Shown here: in pieces, positions 1-9,705 of the stretch
How the letters are laid out: each line of letters begins with the position of its first letter
How positions within the stretch are numbered: the first letter of the stretch is position 1
Assembly: GCA_037178675.1 (NCBI GenBank)
Contig: JAYMGJ010000780.1
Span: forward strand, 1-26,364
Direction: 5' to 3'
DNA: 26,364 nt
Source: Scleroderma bovista
Taxonomy: Eukaryota; Basidiomycota; Agaricomycetes; Boletales; Sclerodermataceae
Notes under the pieces: generated by a model
The model's database searches: none
The model's input: the letters and a program-made list of their open reading frames with translations, nothing else
Told to the model about the DNA's origin: nothing
Program-made: the position numbers and the translations under genes

Positions 1-878
1 CCTCACACAGGTTTCAGCTCGAGTCTTGTAGTACATACCTTGTACTAGTCTCACACTTACTGTAATCCACATGGGCTGCAGACCTATGTAAATACTCCGT
101 TCCCAGACACACATTTATTTCATGTAGCTGGATGACCCTGTGCACCTCAATTACTAGTAAAAGCATGTACATAAGATACTATAGTATGGGGGTCTGTATG
201 TCATCTCCGCAGATCATTGTAAGGGTTCGTCACCATGTGCCGTTCCCTCGTCGTCTCACTATCACGCCATTGTTGTCATCAATCATCACCATCTCACTGT
301 CGCACCGCTGCCGCCATCACACCCACACACATCTATCCCCGTTGTTGCACCGGTTGGCATGCGTCCGTCCCCCCTTGTTGTCGTCATTGTTGTTGTTGAC
401 GTTGTGCTGCCATGGCACTGGTCATGGGCATCATCTCATCCTTGTCGTCATTGGCATCCTCGTCACGTCAGCTGGCACGCACGTCCCTCCCCTCTTGTTG
501 TCATTGCATCGCACCGGTGTATAACATGGAGGTTGGTGGGTGCTGACCCGCACCGTACGGATGCATGTGGATAGTGTACACAGGGGACCTGCGATAGTAA
601 ACGAAACAAACACTCACCTATGCAGAGGTCACATGCAGAGAAAATCTAAAGTAAAGAATAAACTGTAAGGCATGAGACATCAGGGCGCTCCCCAGTAGCA
701 TCGTCGATGGTCTTGAGATGGACGTGGGAGCGTCAGGAGAGTTTTCAAGACGGTTGCAGCAAAGTGAGGAGAAGGTGGGCGAGGGTAAAGAGAGGAACTA
801 AGCACAATACAAATGGTAAAAGTTTGCAAAATGATTTGCCCATCTATTCTTAGCACAGGTTGGGAAAAGCCGGCGCGG
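1..878. other. Low-complexity, pyrimidine-rich region with no recognised gene
   Basis: From about 200 to 520 the + strand is dominated by short runs such as GTTGTCATC, TTGTTGTCGTC and CACCATC. The stretch starting near 357 (GCGTCCGTCCCCCCTTGTTG) is imperfectly repeated near 474, so this looks like a degenerate minisatellite. The open frames across it have biased composition (Ser, His, Leu) and no domain I recognise, so I do not call them genes. From about 680 to 878 a minus-strand frame is open up to the LTR border; it could be part of an exon cut by the LTR, but nothing supports a function. Confidence 0.4.
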
Positions 879-1489
879 TGTGAGTCAAAGTGTGGACTTG
901 GGTCGGAGTAATAACCCAAACACAACACCAACAAAGGACTACGAAAAAGTGCGAGTGGTGGTTTACCTCCACGGTGTCCAGAGAGGATGTGCTGAGGAGG
1001 GGGGAAGGGGATCTACACCAACAGGGTGATGCAGACGGTGATGCAGGATACTCCTGGGGTACAGGAGTAATAGAAGACGAAGGGGATAGGGGTCTGGACT
1101 CTTCCTAAAGCCTAGGAAGTGTCAAAGCGGGGATTGGGTAGACTGAGACTGAAACAGCGATACTACACCTAGAGATTGGTGCAGCAAAGGGGCAGGGATG
1201 CCTCTGATGTCCAGAGGCGAGGAAGATTAACTGGTATGAAGCCTAGACTCCGCTTGAGCCTAGTATAAAGAATAGATCTTGAATAACTTGGATAAACTTG
1301 ACAATATTGAGCCTTTAGACCTTCACTGAAGCCTACAAGGACTCAAAGACTGAAGGGATACTGATTGAGAGAGTCTGAGAGAGGGATAATTTTGTGCAAT
1401 TCGGTCTTCTATCACTGGGCTGAGCCCAGGGGTTTAAATACATGGGGGGGCACAGCATTAAAGTACAAAAAGAGAAGGGAGTAAGCAGA

Positions 1490-1660
1490 ATTTGTCAAGG
1501 ATTGGTAAGGGATTGGTAAGAGCTTTGTAAGGGGTTTGTAAGCGATCAGTAAGCAAGGGATAAGCAGGAATGAGTAAGCATAGGAAGCATGAATAAGCTG
1601 CTGAGTAAAGGAATGAGTAAGCTGCATGACAAGATTGATTGGTAAGGGAGTGAGTCATCA
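1490..1660 (-). promoter_or_regulatory. CCAAT-like repeat array upstream of the LTR TATA box
   Basis: On the minus strand this stretch repeats CTTACCAATCC and the related GCTTACTCAT about every 10-20 bp. It lies 50-220 bp upstream of the TATTTAAACC box at 1432-1440. The same arrangement occurs in copy B (about 23135-23305) and, with different spacing, in diverged copy C (about 7100-7145 and 7400-7425). CCAAT is the core bound by the HAP/NF-Y complex in fungi, so an enhancer role in U3 is likely but inferred. A short perfect hairpin, GGGCTGAGCCC, sits directly downstream of the TATA box. Confidence 0.4.
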
Positions 1661-2054
1661 GCTGAGTAATATACCAAAAATGCGAAAGGGATAGAGTAAT
1701 ACTGATGACAAGAGAGCATCAGTAAGCAAGGGATGAGTCACTGCACAGCAGAAGGAGTCATTGATGCACAGCCTAAGAAGTTTAATGGGGGGCTGTGTAC
1801 CATCAGGAATTTGATGGGACAACAATGGGGAAGATCTGAGATAAATAGGGGGATTGATCCGAGACAAAACAGCCACAAGAAGGGTACCAGGGGTCCAGAG
1901 GTCTTTTTGGGGGGTCAGCATACACTAAGGTATAGTGCATGTGTTCTAGCGCCGCTGAAGCGCAACCATGGGCTCCCTTGATGAGCTCTCTTCTGGGAAA
2001 GAACGAGAGAGGGTTCTTCTTCCTAATAGCACTATAAAGTGGGGGGGATAACTG

Positions 2055-2530
2055 TCATGGTGCTGGGGGACGTCGTCTGAAAGTAGGGAAGCGGATAGAG
2101 TATTGAATTTGACGCATCCAGGGAAGCGAGACGAACGACAGAGGAAGATGGACATGGCAAGTATCTGGGAGGAAGGGACCATAGGCTGAGGGCTCAGGGG
2201 ACACAGAGACGACCAGAGAAGACTTCTCAAGCTTGACAATAGACCTAAGATGACCAAAGTACGTCCTTGATGCAGGACTGACGAGGAGAACGCGCTGACC
2301 GAGAATGAGAGGGACTGAGGGAGCAGGCTGGGAAGATATGTGCCAGGCAGTGCACGGGAACTCTGGGAGAGGCTGTCCTAAGAGCAGGACATAGTGGAGA
2401 TCTGCAGCAATAGCGGAGAAATGATCCAGAGAAAATACGGACTCCATAGTGAGTGACGAAGTGAACATCTGGATTGCGGGGGGAATATCTCCGTGGGAAA
2501 TGAACAGATTTGCGTCGGAACTTGACAGGC
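2055..2530 (-). other. U3-encoded ORF, copy A (no in-frame ATG at the conserved start)
   Basis: This minus-strand frame is open through the U3 part of LTR copy A and is collinear with the 165-codon ORF in copy C (7825-8322). Copy C begins with ATG, whereas copy A has GTC AGA GAA at the matching place, so any product from A would start later, for example at an internal Met near 2468. The protein is rich in Ser, Pro and Leu with a hydrophobic middle (residues YVLLLGQPLPE). I do not recognise the family. Between 2223 and 2303 the frame differs from copy C in 15 of 27 codons, and 10 of those are silent. That suggests it was once translated under selection. Copy B carries the same frame. Confidence 0.4.
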
Positions 2531-2889
2531 AGATAGACCATGTTCTAGGTTCTCTGACGGTATAGTCACGTGCCTGATAGCTTCAGAAACGACGGAGCTA
2601 TTCAAAATATCGGAATGCCGACACTGGGCACCTAAAAATGACATTTGGGCGCTAAAAATCATTTCTTCTCTTTCTCCTTCATTTCTCCATCAATTCTTCA
2701 GCTTCTTTGATCGTTCTGGTATGGGAGTTGGACTGCAGACGTGTGCATTCCTTTCTCATACCACAATTGACATTATTCCTTCAGTTTCTTCTGCTTCTTG
2801 GCGGTTCTTGTGCGATAGATGACTGTCTGCATTGGCATTCATCTCTCGCATCAGGATAGTCATCTTGTGCGATAGATGGCTACGATGAG

Positions 2890-5800
2890 TAGTGTTTTAA
2901 AGTCCGGTCCGGTCCGGTTTTTTTGCCTTTTTTGGCATGAACCGGACCAAGACCGGACCTTCAGATTCAAGAAAATTGTTGGACTGCAACTGCAACTGCT
3001 CACGACCGGTTGCCGGCGGTTGCGTGGTCAGTCATGACCGGTTGCAGTCGGTTGCACATGTGACCGGTCCTGAACCTACCCCAACTGGTCACGACCAATG
3101 ATATTCTAGAGCTACGTGATGTACAACGTGTAGACCACGATGTAGTCTGTATATAGCAGTAAATGGACCTCAAACCCACTACCCCACTCCATCCAGCATG
3201 CCAGACGACTTGAGAAAATCGACACGAAACAAACATCCGACTGAAAAGAGTGTTGCGATAAGCCCACGATCAAAAAAGATAGCAAAACCACGCCCACCGA
3301 AAAATGTGAAAGCACAAAGCCCAAAGAGAAGGCCGAAGAAGCGAAAAAGACAGCAGAGCTCGAGTGAAGAATCAGAGGAGGAAAGTGAAGTATTAGTGTC
3401 TCACTCACTGAAGCAGAAGAGCCGCTCTGCCTCCCGTCACTCAACACCCACTGACATTGAGGAGGTTGCCGTCCCAGAACCGAATGAGATCGAAACAGTG
3501 TCGAGGGCCTCGAGTGTGGCAGTGAGAGAGCATGGGCATGGCGGTAATGCAACAGAAGAGGAAGTGGTAAGATTTCAAGCGTGATGTGGCCTGAAAGGCT
3601 GATGTTAGCTGATAGATAACCGATGATGATGAGGGCGTTGCCTCAACAATGCCCGAGATGCTTGAAGTGAAGCAACGGGCTTTGGACGTGCTTACCATTT
3701 TCTCTGAGACTTGCGATGTGAAGTTTTGTCATTCAGATGGTAAAATTGAGGTCAAGAAGGGACGATGGTGCAAAGTGTGCAAGTGAGATCATGATCAATC
3801 AGTGCAGAGATGAAATACTTACCATGAATTCAAAGGGATGATGAAGCATATGTTGCGAAGTATGGGAAGCGGAAGACCTTTCATGTTGGATCCAATTCGT
3901 CTTGCCGCCAGCACATCCGTAGTCACTATGCGGTGTATCAGAAATGTTGTGCCGAGCAGGACTTGAAGGAACATCACCATGCAGTACCACGAGCGATTGC
4001 CAGGGCAAAGAAGGAAGCCAAGAAACAAGAGAGCGAGGGGCAGCAGACGTTGACTGGATTTCGAAAGACGTTGAAGCCTGGCGAATTTTCAAAGGAAGCA
4101 GTACTGAAGGCGGTGGCAGAGTTTGTGGTGTGTGATGATCAGGTGCGAACTTCATATTTGTTATACTTAGGACTATTGTACTAACAGAGTAGTATTCTAC
4201 TATATAGAGCCTAATAGTTGCTAATAAAGTTGCATTTAGGAATTGCTTAGTAGCTATGCGTCCGCACACTCGACTTAGTGATTTACCATCAACCCACGAC
4301 ATCACAAACTACATTCACAATTCCTTCGTCAAGTTTATTTCCACACTCAAAGAACAGCTCCAGGTATGAATCTTTGTATCTATATTCCTTCATTCATCTA
4401 ACTTACATCTACTAGAGAGATAATGTAGGCCGCATCTCGACTACCACAGACCTCTGGTCTGTCAACCAAACAAAGGCGTCGTTCATGGGCATCACCGCCC
4501 ACTGGATCGAGAGCAAGAGCCCTGGCCACTGGGCACTGCATACTGAGGTTATCGCCTTCAAAAGCATCGCCGGCGCACACAACGGAGAGAACTTGGGCCG
4601 CTACTTTGTTGGCTTGTGCAAGCGGGTTGGAGTTATCGGTAGCACGTCTGCTAAGGTCAGTTCCTTTGTGTCTTTTTTGAAGTGCTACTAATACTACCTT
4701 AGCTTTACTGTATCACTGCTGACAACACTAGTAATAATGACACGACATGTGCCTACATCGAGCAAACTCTTACCTCTCAACGCATCTATTCTTTCAATGC
4801 TGACCAGAATCGCTTACCCTGCCTCGCCCACGTCGTCAATTTGGCCATCACGGACTTCATGAACATTGTCACGCAGACCGCCCACATTGAAACCACCACC
4901 GCCATTTGGGAATTCGATCCCACCCTTCCACAAAATCGGGTCCTTGGCAATTCTCTTGACGTCATTGCGGTGATTCGAACACTTGCCATCAAGATTCAAG
5001 CATCGGGACAGCGCATTGCTTACTTCGAGCGCCTTCAGAAGGAGTGTGGAGTCGATGTCACCCTGAAGATTCCACTCCATAGCAACATCCGCTGGGGGAC
5101 TGCAGAAGGAATGTTGGCTCGGTCTTATGATCTACGAATGGTATGTTTTGTCCTTACTTTGTTGTGTGACTATCACTGACCCAATTCCAAGCCTATCAAT
5201 TTGTTCATCAGCTCTGCAGATGAACTTTTTGGCCCAATCACCTCGATCCGTCGCCCAGGACAACCCATCAAGCATATCCCATGGACCGCCTTCACGCTCA
5301 AGTCAGCCGATTGGGATCGTGTCAACGACACTCGAGAAATCATGGCTGACGCGAATGCCATCCAACACCTCTTCTCATACGGAAATCAACCAGCTCTTTG
5401 GCGTGCTATCCCAACATTTGAAGGGCTTCAGACGGCTTGGGAGGATAAACGCGACTCAGCAAGATATGTGCTGTATGAGCCAGCTCTCACACGCGCACTT
5501 GACAAGATCAAGAGGTACTATAATAAGTTCGATGAGAAGGCCGTGTATATTCTTGCTCTCGGTAAGTAATATACACTTCTGGGTTAGAATTCTAACATTT
5601 CATTTATCTAGTCCTCCATCCATACTACAAGTTAATGTACATTGAGATGGCGTGGGGCGGCGCTGAAGAACAGAGAAAAGAACGTGAAGCCGGCAACCCC
5701 AATGCCAAGGACTGGCACGATGAGGCCACAAAGGTCGTTGAGAAGACCATGGAGGACTATTGGGGGGAGATAAAGGCATCGACTACGGCTAAGGTAACCT

Positions 5801-6595
5801 CCAGCTCACCGACCAATCACAGCAGCAAGCAACCACTTGAGTCGGAGTATGACCGCCACCGTCGTGAACGCCTTCTGCAAGTAAAAACATGCTCTGACAA
5901 CGGTGGCTGGAAAGCAGAACTGCGGCAATATCTCAATGATATCCCCACGGACGTTTCGAAGGAGACGGATATTGTGGCTTGGTGGGCGGTATGTGTTCCT
6001 CACATGTTTAGTTTTATACTCAAACTGTTTCAGGCTCATTGTGATGACTATCCAACCCTTTCCCGCATCGCGATGGATGTCTGTGCCATCCCCGCCACAT
6101 CTGTCCCCTGCGAACGTCTTTTCTCCGCTGGTGCTGAGGTTGCCACAGACCGTCGGTCTCGTCTGGGTGCCGACAAATTCGAGCAGCTTCAAATACTCAA
6201 ACATGCATGGCGGAATGACATCGTTGACTCTGCTCGTCTGAACTCAGGCACTGAAGAGGAATATTTAGATGGGTTTCGAGAGCTCTTCAAGAGGGATGCT
6301 GAGCTGGTGGAGTGGGATAATGTAAATGAAACAATTGTCTTGTAGTACTTGATAGTCAGCTTGTATAGCCAAAGTATAGTACTACATCATATATGATTTC
6401 AAGCAACCGGTTGCGGTTGCGACTGGTTGCGACCAGTTGTGCACCGGTCTCACCTAACATGTGCTTGCCCTGCAACTGGCAACTGGTTAAGTTAGATTTT
6501 TCTGCAACTGGCAACTGCAGTCCAGTCTGCAATGGTTGCAGTCTGGTCCAGTTGCCAGTCTTTTGAAAAGTCCTAGACTGGACTTTAAAACACTA
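2890..6595 (+). mobile_element. hAT-superfamily DNA transposon with perfect 16-bp terminal inverted repeats
   Basis: The ends are TAGTGTTTTAAAGTCC (2890-2905) and its exact reverse complement (6580-6595). Inside lies one gene, a hAT transposase (3198-6345). The subterminal regions are packed with GACCGGTTGC-like motifs: about 3000-3070 on the left and 6400-6490 on the right carry many GGTTGC, ACCGGT and CAACTG units, typical of hAT transposase-binding arrays. The left end also folds back on itself (GGTCCGGTT against AACCGGACC, 2907-2950). hAT elements normally make an 8-bp target duplication, but the flanks here differ (ACGATGAG left, CCTCAGGG right). The two flanks come from different LTR copies, so the element's surroundings have been rearranged. 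Confidence 0.9.
3198..6345 (+). CDS. hAT transposase with BED zinc finger, nine exons, intact
   Basis: This would excise and reinsert the surrounding hAT element, acting in the nucleus. Exons: 3198-3566, 3616-3782, 3836-4142, 4208-4363, 4416-4655, 4703-5140, 5192-5561, 5612-5988, 6034-6345. Together they total 2736 nt, that is 911 codons plus the TAG stop, and every GT..AG junction keeps the frame. Residues 1-120 are a basic, Ser-rich, probably nuclear-localising tail (KRRPKKRKRQQ). A BED-type finger follows at about 175-210 (CKVC, then a C-terminal H-x3-H). Catalytic-core motifs include TTTDLW (Asp near 345), TADNTSNND (Asp near 420), CLAHVVNLA and NIRWGTAEGML. The C-terminal hAT dimerisation domain is clear (IPATSVPCERLFSAG, then RRSRLGADKFEQLQILKHAW). 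The start is the first ATG after the left subterminal repeats. I see no stop or frameshift, so it may still be functional. Confidence 0.9.
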
Positions 6596-8836
6596 CCTCA
6601 GGGGGATGTGCTGCACGCCTTCAGGCAGGATGCAGGAGGGAAGGGAAGAGCTTCTGATGGGGATGGAATGCGACTTGGGATGGTATTGACTCCTCTTCAG
6701 CCTACCACAGTGGTTAGGAAGAGTCCTGGGATTGAAAAGCGATGATAGATTGATGACAGGGGTGTAACAGCAGTGATGGAGCAACAGGGAAGCAAGGGGA
6801 CAGTTCCTGCTTCAAGAATGCGATGGACAGTGATGGGATAGAGTGGACAGTGATGCTAGACTGCGCTTCAGCCTAGAGAAATGATCAGGTACAAGATATA
6901 TCTGATAAACAGCAATATAGGAGCTTTAGGCCAGCACTGGGTGACCTACAAGTCCAAAGACAGAGATAGAGCTTATAGACAGTGAGGGAGAGTGAATGTG
7001 GTCGCTTTATTGAGGGGGAAGCAGACACTTCCTTGCAGCCTTTGGCTGCTGGTTTATATACAGGAGGGGCTGTGGCCCTGTAAGCACAAATGACTAAGTG
7101 CTTGGTAAGAGATTGGTAAGAAATTGGTAAGCGATTGATAAGCAGTGTAATCAGGCTGAGTCATCGATGGGGAGAGCCTGAACAAGCTGCTGAGCCAAGG
7201 GAAAGAGCAAAAAACATAGGTAAAAAGGGGTGTATAACCAAGAATATGGAAAAATCATTGCATGGGGCCCAAAAGAGAGGGGGGGAAAGCATGGGATGAG
7301 TAGATCGAAGCTAAATGAGCATATGCGATGACATAATGCATATGAATCATAGGGGCATGAGTCATGAATTGATAAGCAGCATGATAAGCATGATTTGAAG
7401 GATGATTGGTAAGTGATTGGTAAGGGGAGTAATGGGGATTAGTAATGCCAAGAGGGGATGAATAATGCGCAGCAGAGTGAGTCAGAGTGAGCCAGAGTGA
7501 CTCTGTGTGACTCAGAAAGAAGGGAAGCACAACCTGTGATTGATTGAACTTTAGATCTGGAGATGAGCTTCTGAAGCAGTGCCACTGATGGGAGTGGCTG
7601 GGGGATAATAAAAGAATTGATCCGACCAGAAGAGCAGTGTCAGGGGGCCTGGAATGACAAGTAGAGTCACAGCTGGTCACAGAGTGTCACAAATCCCTTG
7701 GATTGAGCTTCTGTAGAGCAAAAACGCGAAATTTGGTGCTCCCGAAGTGCAGTCTTCCCTTGAGCAGTAAGGGGAAGGTTCTGTACTCTATTATGGCTCC
7801 TAAGAAGGGTTCTAGAGCACTGTTTCATTCGTGTTTGTTGTGGGATAGCAGGGAAGAGAATCGCAAGTAGCGGATTCGACGTGTCCAGGGAAGCAAGATG
7901 AATGATAGAGGGAGATGGATGTGACAGGACTCTGGGATGAAAGGACCATATGCAGAGGACTCAGGAGACACAGAGACGACCAGGTATGAATTTTCAAGTC
8001 TAACGATAGACTTGAGACGACCAAAGTATGTGCGCGACGCAGGACTGACAAGGAGAATGCGCTGACCAAGAACGAGAGGGACTGAGGGAGAAGGCTGGGA
8101 AGATATGTACCAGACAGTACACAGGAGCTCAGGGAGAGGCTGTCCCAAGAGCAGGACATAGTTGAGGTCTGCTGCAATAGCGGAGAAACGTTCCAGAGAA
8201 AATGTGGACTCCATAGTGAGTGATGAAGCGGGTGTCTGGATTGCAGGTGGAATATCTCCATGGGAAATGAACAGATTTACGTCGGAACTTGACAGGCAGA
8301 TAGACCATGGTCTAGGCTCCATGATGGTATAGTCACATGATTGATAGCTTCAAAAATGGCGGAGCTATTCAAAATATCGGAATGCCGGCACTGGGCGCCT
8401 AAATTTGACATTTGGGTGCTAAAAATGATTCTTCCATTTCTCCTTCGTTTCTCTATCGTTTCTTCTGCTTCTTTGGTTGTTCTGGTATGGGAGTTGGACT
8501 GCAGTAGGTTGCATTCCTCTCTCATACTGAAATGATCATCAATCCTTGGATTCTTCTGCTTCTTGGCGGTTCTCGTGTGAGGGATGACTGCCAGACGATG
8601 GCATTCATCTCTTGCTCCAGGATAGTCATTCTTGTGCGATAGATGGCTATGACAAGCTTGTATTCATTCTTCGCATAAGGATAGTCTTGACTTTGCATGA
8701 TATGGATAGCGAGGGCTGTCTGTATCCCTCAAGTCGGGACAATCTTTCAACAGATCTTGGGTGTGCGTTCTTCGCATTAGTTTCATCGGCTAACTTTCTC
8801 CATGTCCACAGTACCAAACACGTTTGGTGCGTGACA
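6596..8836 (-). mobile_element. Diverged long LTR copy C, truncated by the hAT junction
   Basis: The right part matches copies A and B at moderate identity, with indels outside the U3 ORF, and ends in TTTGGTGCGTGACA at 8836, the same terminus as copy B. The other end is missing: the hAT terminal repeat abuts it at 6595/6596. The minus-strand TATA box (TATATAAACC, about 7051-7060), the CTTACCAAT array and the U3 ORF are all recognisable. A hairpin GCAGCC-TTT-GGCTGC next to the TATA box replaces the GGGCTGAGCCC of copy A, keeping the structure but not the sequence. This copy is clearly older than A and B. The DNA that follows (GCACG...) belongs to something else. Confidence 0.75.
7825..8322 (-). 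CDS. ORF within the U3 part of a long LTR (165 codons), function unknown
   Basis: The ORF starts with ATG (residues MEPRPWSICLSSSD) and runs 165 codons. It contains a Ser-rich start, a hydrophobic centre (LNYVLLLGQPLPELL) and a Pro/Ser-rich second half (ISSQPSPSVPLVLGQ). I do not recognise it. The same frame is open in LTR copies A and B, and over about 430 bp the alignment to A seems free of indels although the surrounding LTR has several. Most differences in the stretch I compared are silent or conservative. A second frame (8277-8525, minus) overlaps its start by 46 bp and is also shared with A; it could be a leader or an alternative product. In the orientation I infer for the LTR, this ORF is sense and lies upstream of the TATA box. 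Confidence 0.4.
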   Translation of the reverse strand: MEPRPWSICLSSSDVNLFISHGDIPPAIQTPASSLTMESTFSLERFSAIAADLNYVLLLGQPLPELLCTVWYISSQPSPSVPLVLGQRILLVSPASRTYFGRLKSIVRLENSYLVVSVSPESSAYGPFIPESCHIHLPLSFILLPWTRRIRYLRFSSLLSHNKHE

Positions 8837-9178
8837 GCACGTTCACGGACCGGGGTTGAGGGGGGTTGGAGTGAAGGAAGGGCCCGGGTGTTGGGGTACG
8901 CAATCTTTCGTTCTGCGCAGGCTGCTTTGCCATCAGTGGTACAGCGGAGGAAGTAGACGGGCATCGTTGTTGGAGCTGCTGCTGATACCAGGCTGATTTG
9001 GATGATCGAGATGGAAACGGGGATGTGGCAGGTGAAGACACGCTGGTCCGATGGCGTGCTCTTTCTGCGTGATCATCCGGATCATGATACGGGACACTGC
9101 CGAATTCTGTTTCTGACTCGAACGAGATGAATTGCGACTTAGGGTAGAGGAGAAGCCAAGCCCTGTTGCGGCTGCTCA
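8837..9178 (-). pseudogene. Possible exon remnant of an unknown gene cut by LTR copy C
   Basis: A minus-strand frame is open from a possible splice acceptor (GGTCCACAG, near 9179) down to the LTR end at 8836. It encodes a Ser/Pro-rich, low-complexity protein with stretches such as SSPATSPFPSRSS and TPTPGPFLHS. There is no recognisable domain. Its codon and amino-acid composition look more like host coding DNA than the neighbouring repeats, and it stops at the LTR border, so it may be a host or transposon gene that the LTR disrupted. No matching other half is in the window. Confidence 0.25.
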
Positions 9179-9440
9179 CTGTGGACCATCAACCGTCTGG
9201 TGATCATCATCATTGCAATACTGAATGCTCTCAAAACTGTCCTTTGGCACGATCAATGCCATTGACCCTGGATAAGGGGCTCGGAGCGGGGACCAAATAG
9301 AATCATTGGTCGAGCCTAAGAATTGTTTGCGAGGTTTGCATGTAGGTGTATTAGCCTGTTATGTGTGGGCGTAGGCCGTAGACCCAACCCTGAGCCTCCT
9401 CTCGGCGTTTGGAAAATTTAAATGGACCATGGCCAAACGG
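9179..9440. other. Intergenic stretch with nothing recognised
   Basis: Between the possible exon remnant and the tandem repeat I see no open frame of note, no repeat shared with the rest of the window and no RNA gene. Confidence 0.4.
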
Positions 9441-9648
9441 AGGTACCCAACGTGATTCCCTCTGGTGATTTTTTAAATTGGCGGCGACCTCAGAACTCCA
9501 GATTGATCGATCAAAGAGGAGGTTAGTCTAAAAACATAGTGTACAGAACAGAGGTACCCAATGTGATTCCCTCTGGTGGGTTTTCAAATCGGCGGCAACC
9601 TCAGAACTCCAGATTGATCGATCAAAGAGGAGGTTAGTCCAAAACATA
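9441..9648 (+). repeat. Two-copy 111-bp tandem duplication upstream of the VapD-like gene
   Basis: The unit begins AGGTACCCAACGTGATTCC at 9441 and again, with a few changes, at 9552. Both copies share GTGATTCCCTCTGGTG, then GGCGGC, then CAGATTGATCGATCAAAGAG. The repeat ends about 55 bp before the start codon of the next gene, so it lies in that gene's probable promoter. Whether it has regulatory effect is inference. Confidence 0.85.
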
Positions 9649-9658
9649 AACATAATTT

Positions 9659-9668
9659 AGATATATAA
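9659..9668 (+). promoter_or_regulatory. Probable TATA box of the VapD-like gene
   Basis: ATATATAAGA lies about 40-45 bp upstream of the ATG at 9706 and directly after the tandem duplication. Position and sequence fit a fungal core promoter with a short 5' leader. Confidence 0.45.
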
Positions 9669-9705
9669 GAGTGAACGAGTCTGTGGGCAACTTAAGTCAT
9701 CCGAC

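Larger units (their letters stand above)
879..2889 (-). mobile_element. Long LTR copy A, truncated by the hAT transposon
   Basis: This starts with TGTGAGTCAAAGTGTGGA and matches 22525-24534 (copy B) almost base for base over 2.0 kb. The last roughly 90 bp present in copy B, ending GTGCGTGACA, are missing because the sequence switches at 2890 into the hAT terminal repeat. I place transcription on the minus strand: a TATTTAAACC box lies at about 1432-1440 in that orientation, with CCAAT-containing repeats upstream (higher coordinates) and the putative U3 part beyond. No internal retrotransposon genes (gag, pol) adjoin it, so it is a remnant or solo LTR. The sequence at its 879 end (CGCGG) is not repeated at another LTR end in the window, so no target duplication can be shown. 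Near-identity to copy B suggests a recent insertion. Confidence 0.8.

Noticed and set aside
132..524. 130-codon open frame on the + strand near the window start
   Set aside because: It lies in low-complexity DNA, has strongly biased composition and no domain, and overlaps equally long frames in other phases.
1412..1921. Overlapping minus-strand frames rich in Leu/Tyr/Ser (ILLIPCLLIAYK type) in LTR copy A, repeated in copy B
   Set aside because: They are produced by the CTTACCAAT repeat array, are not kept in diverged copy C, and overlap each other in different frames.
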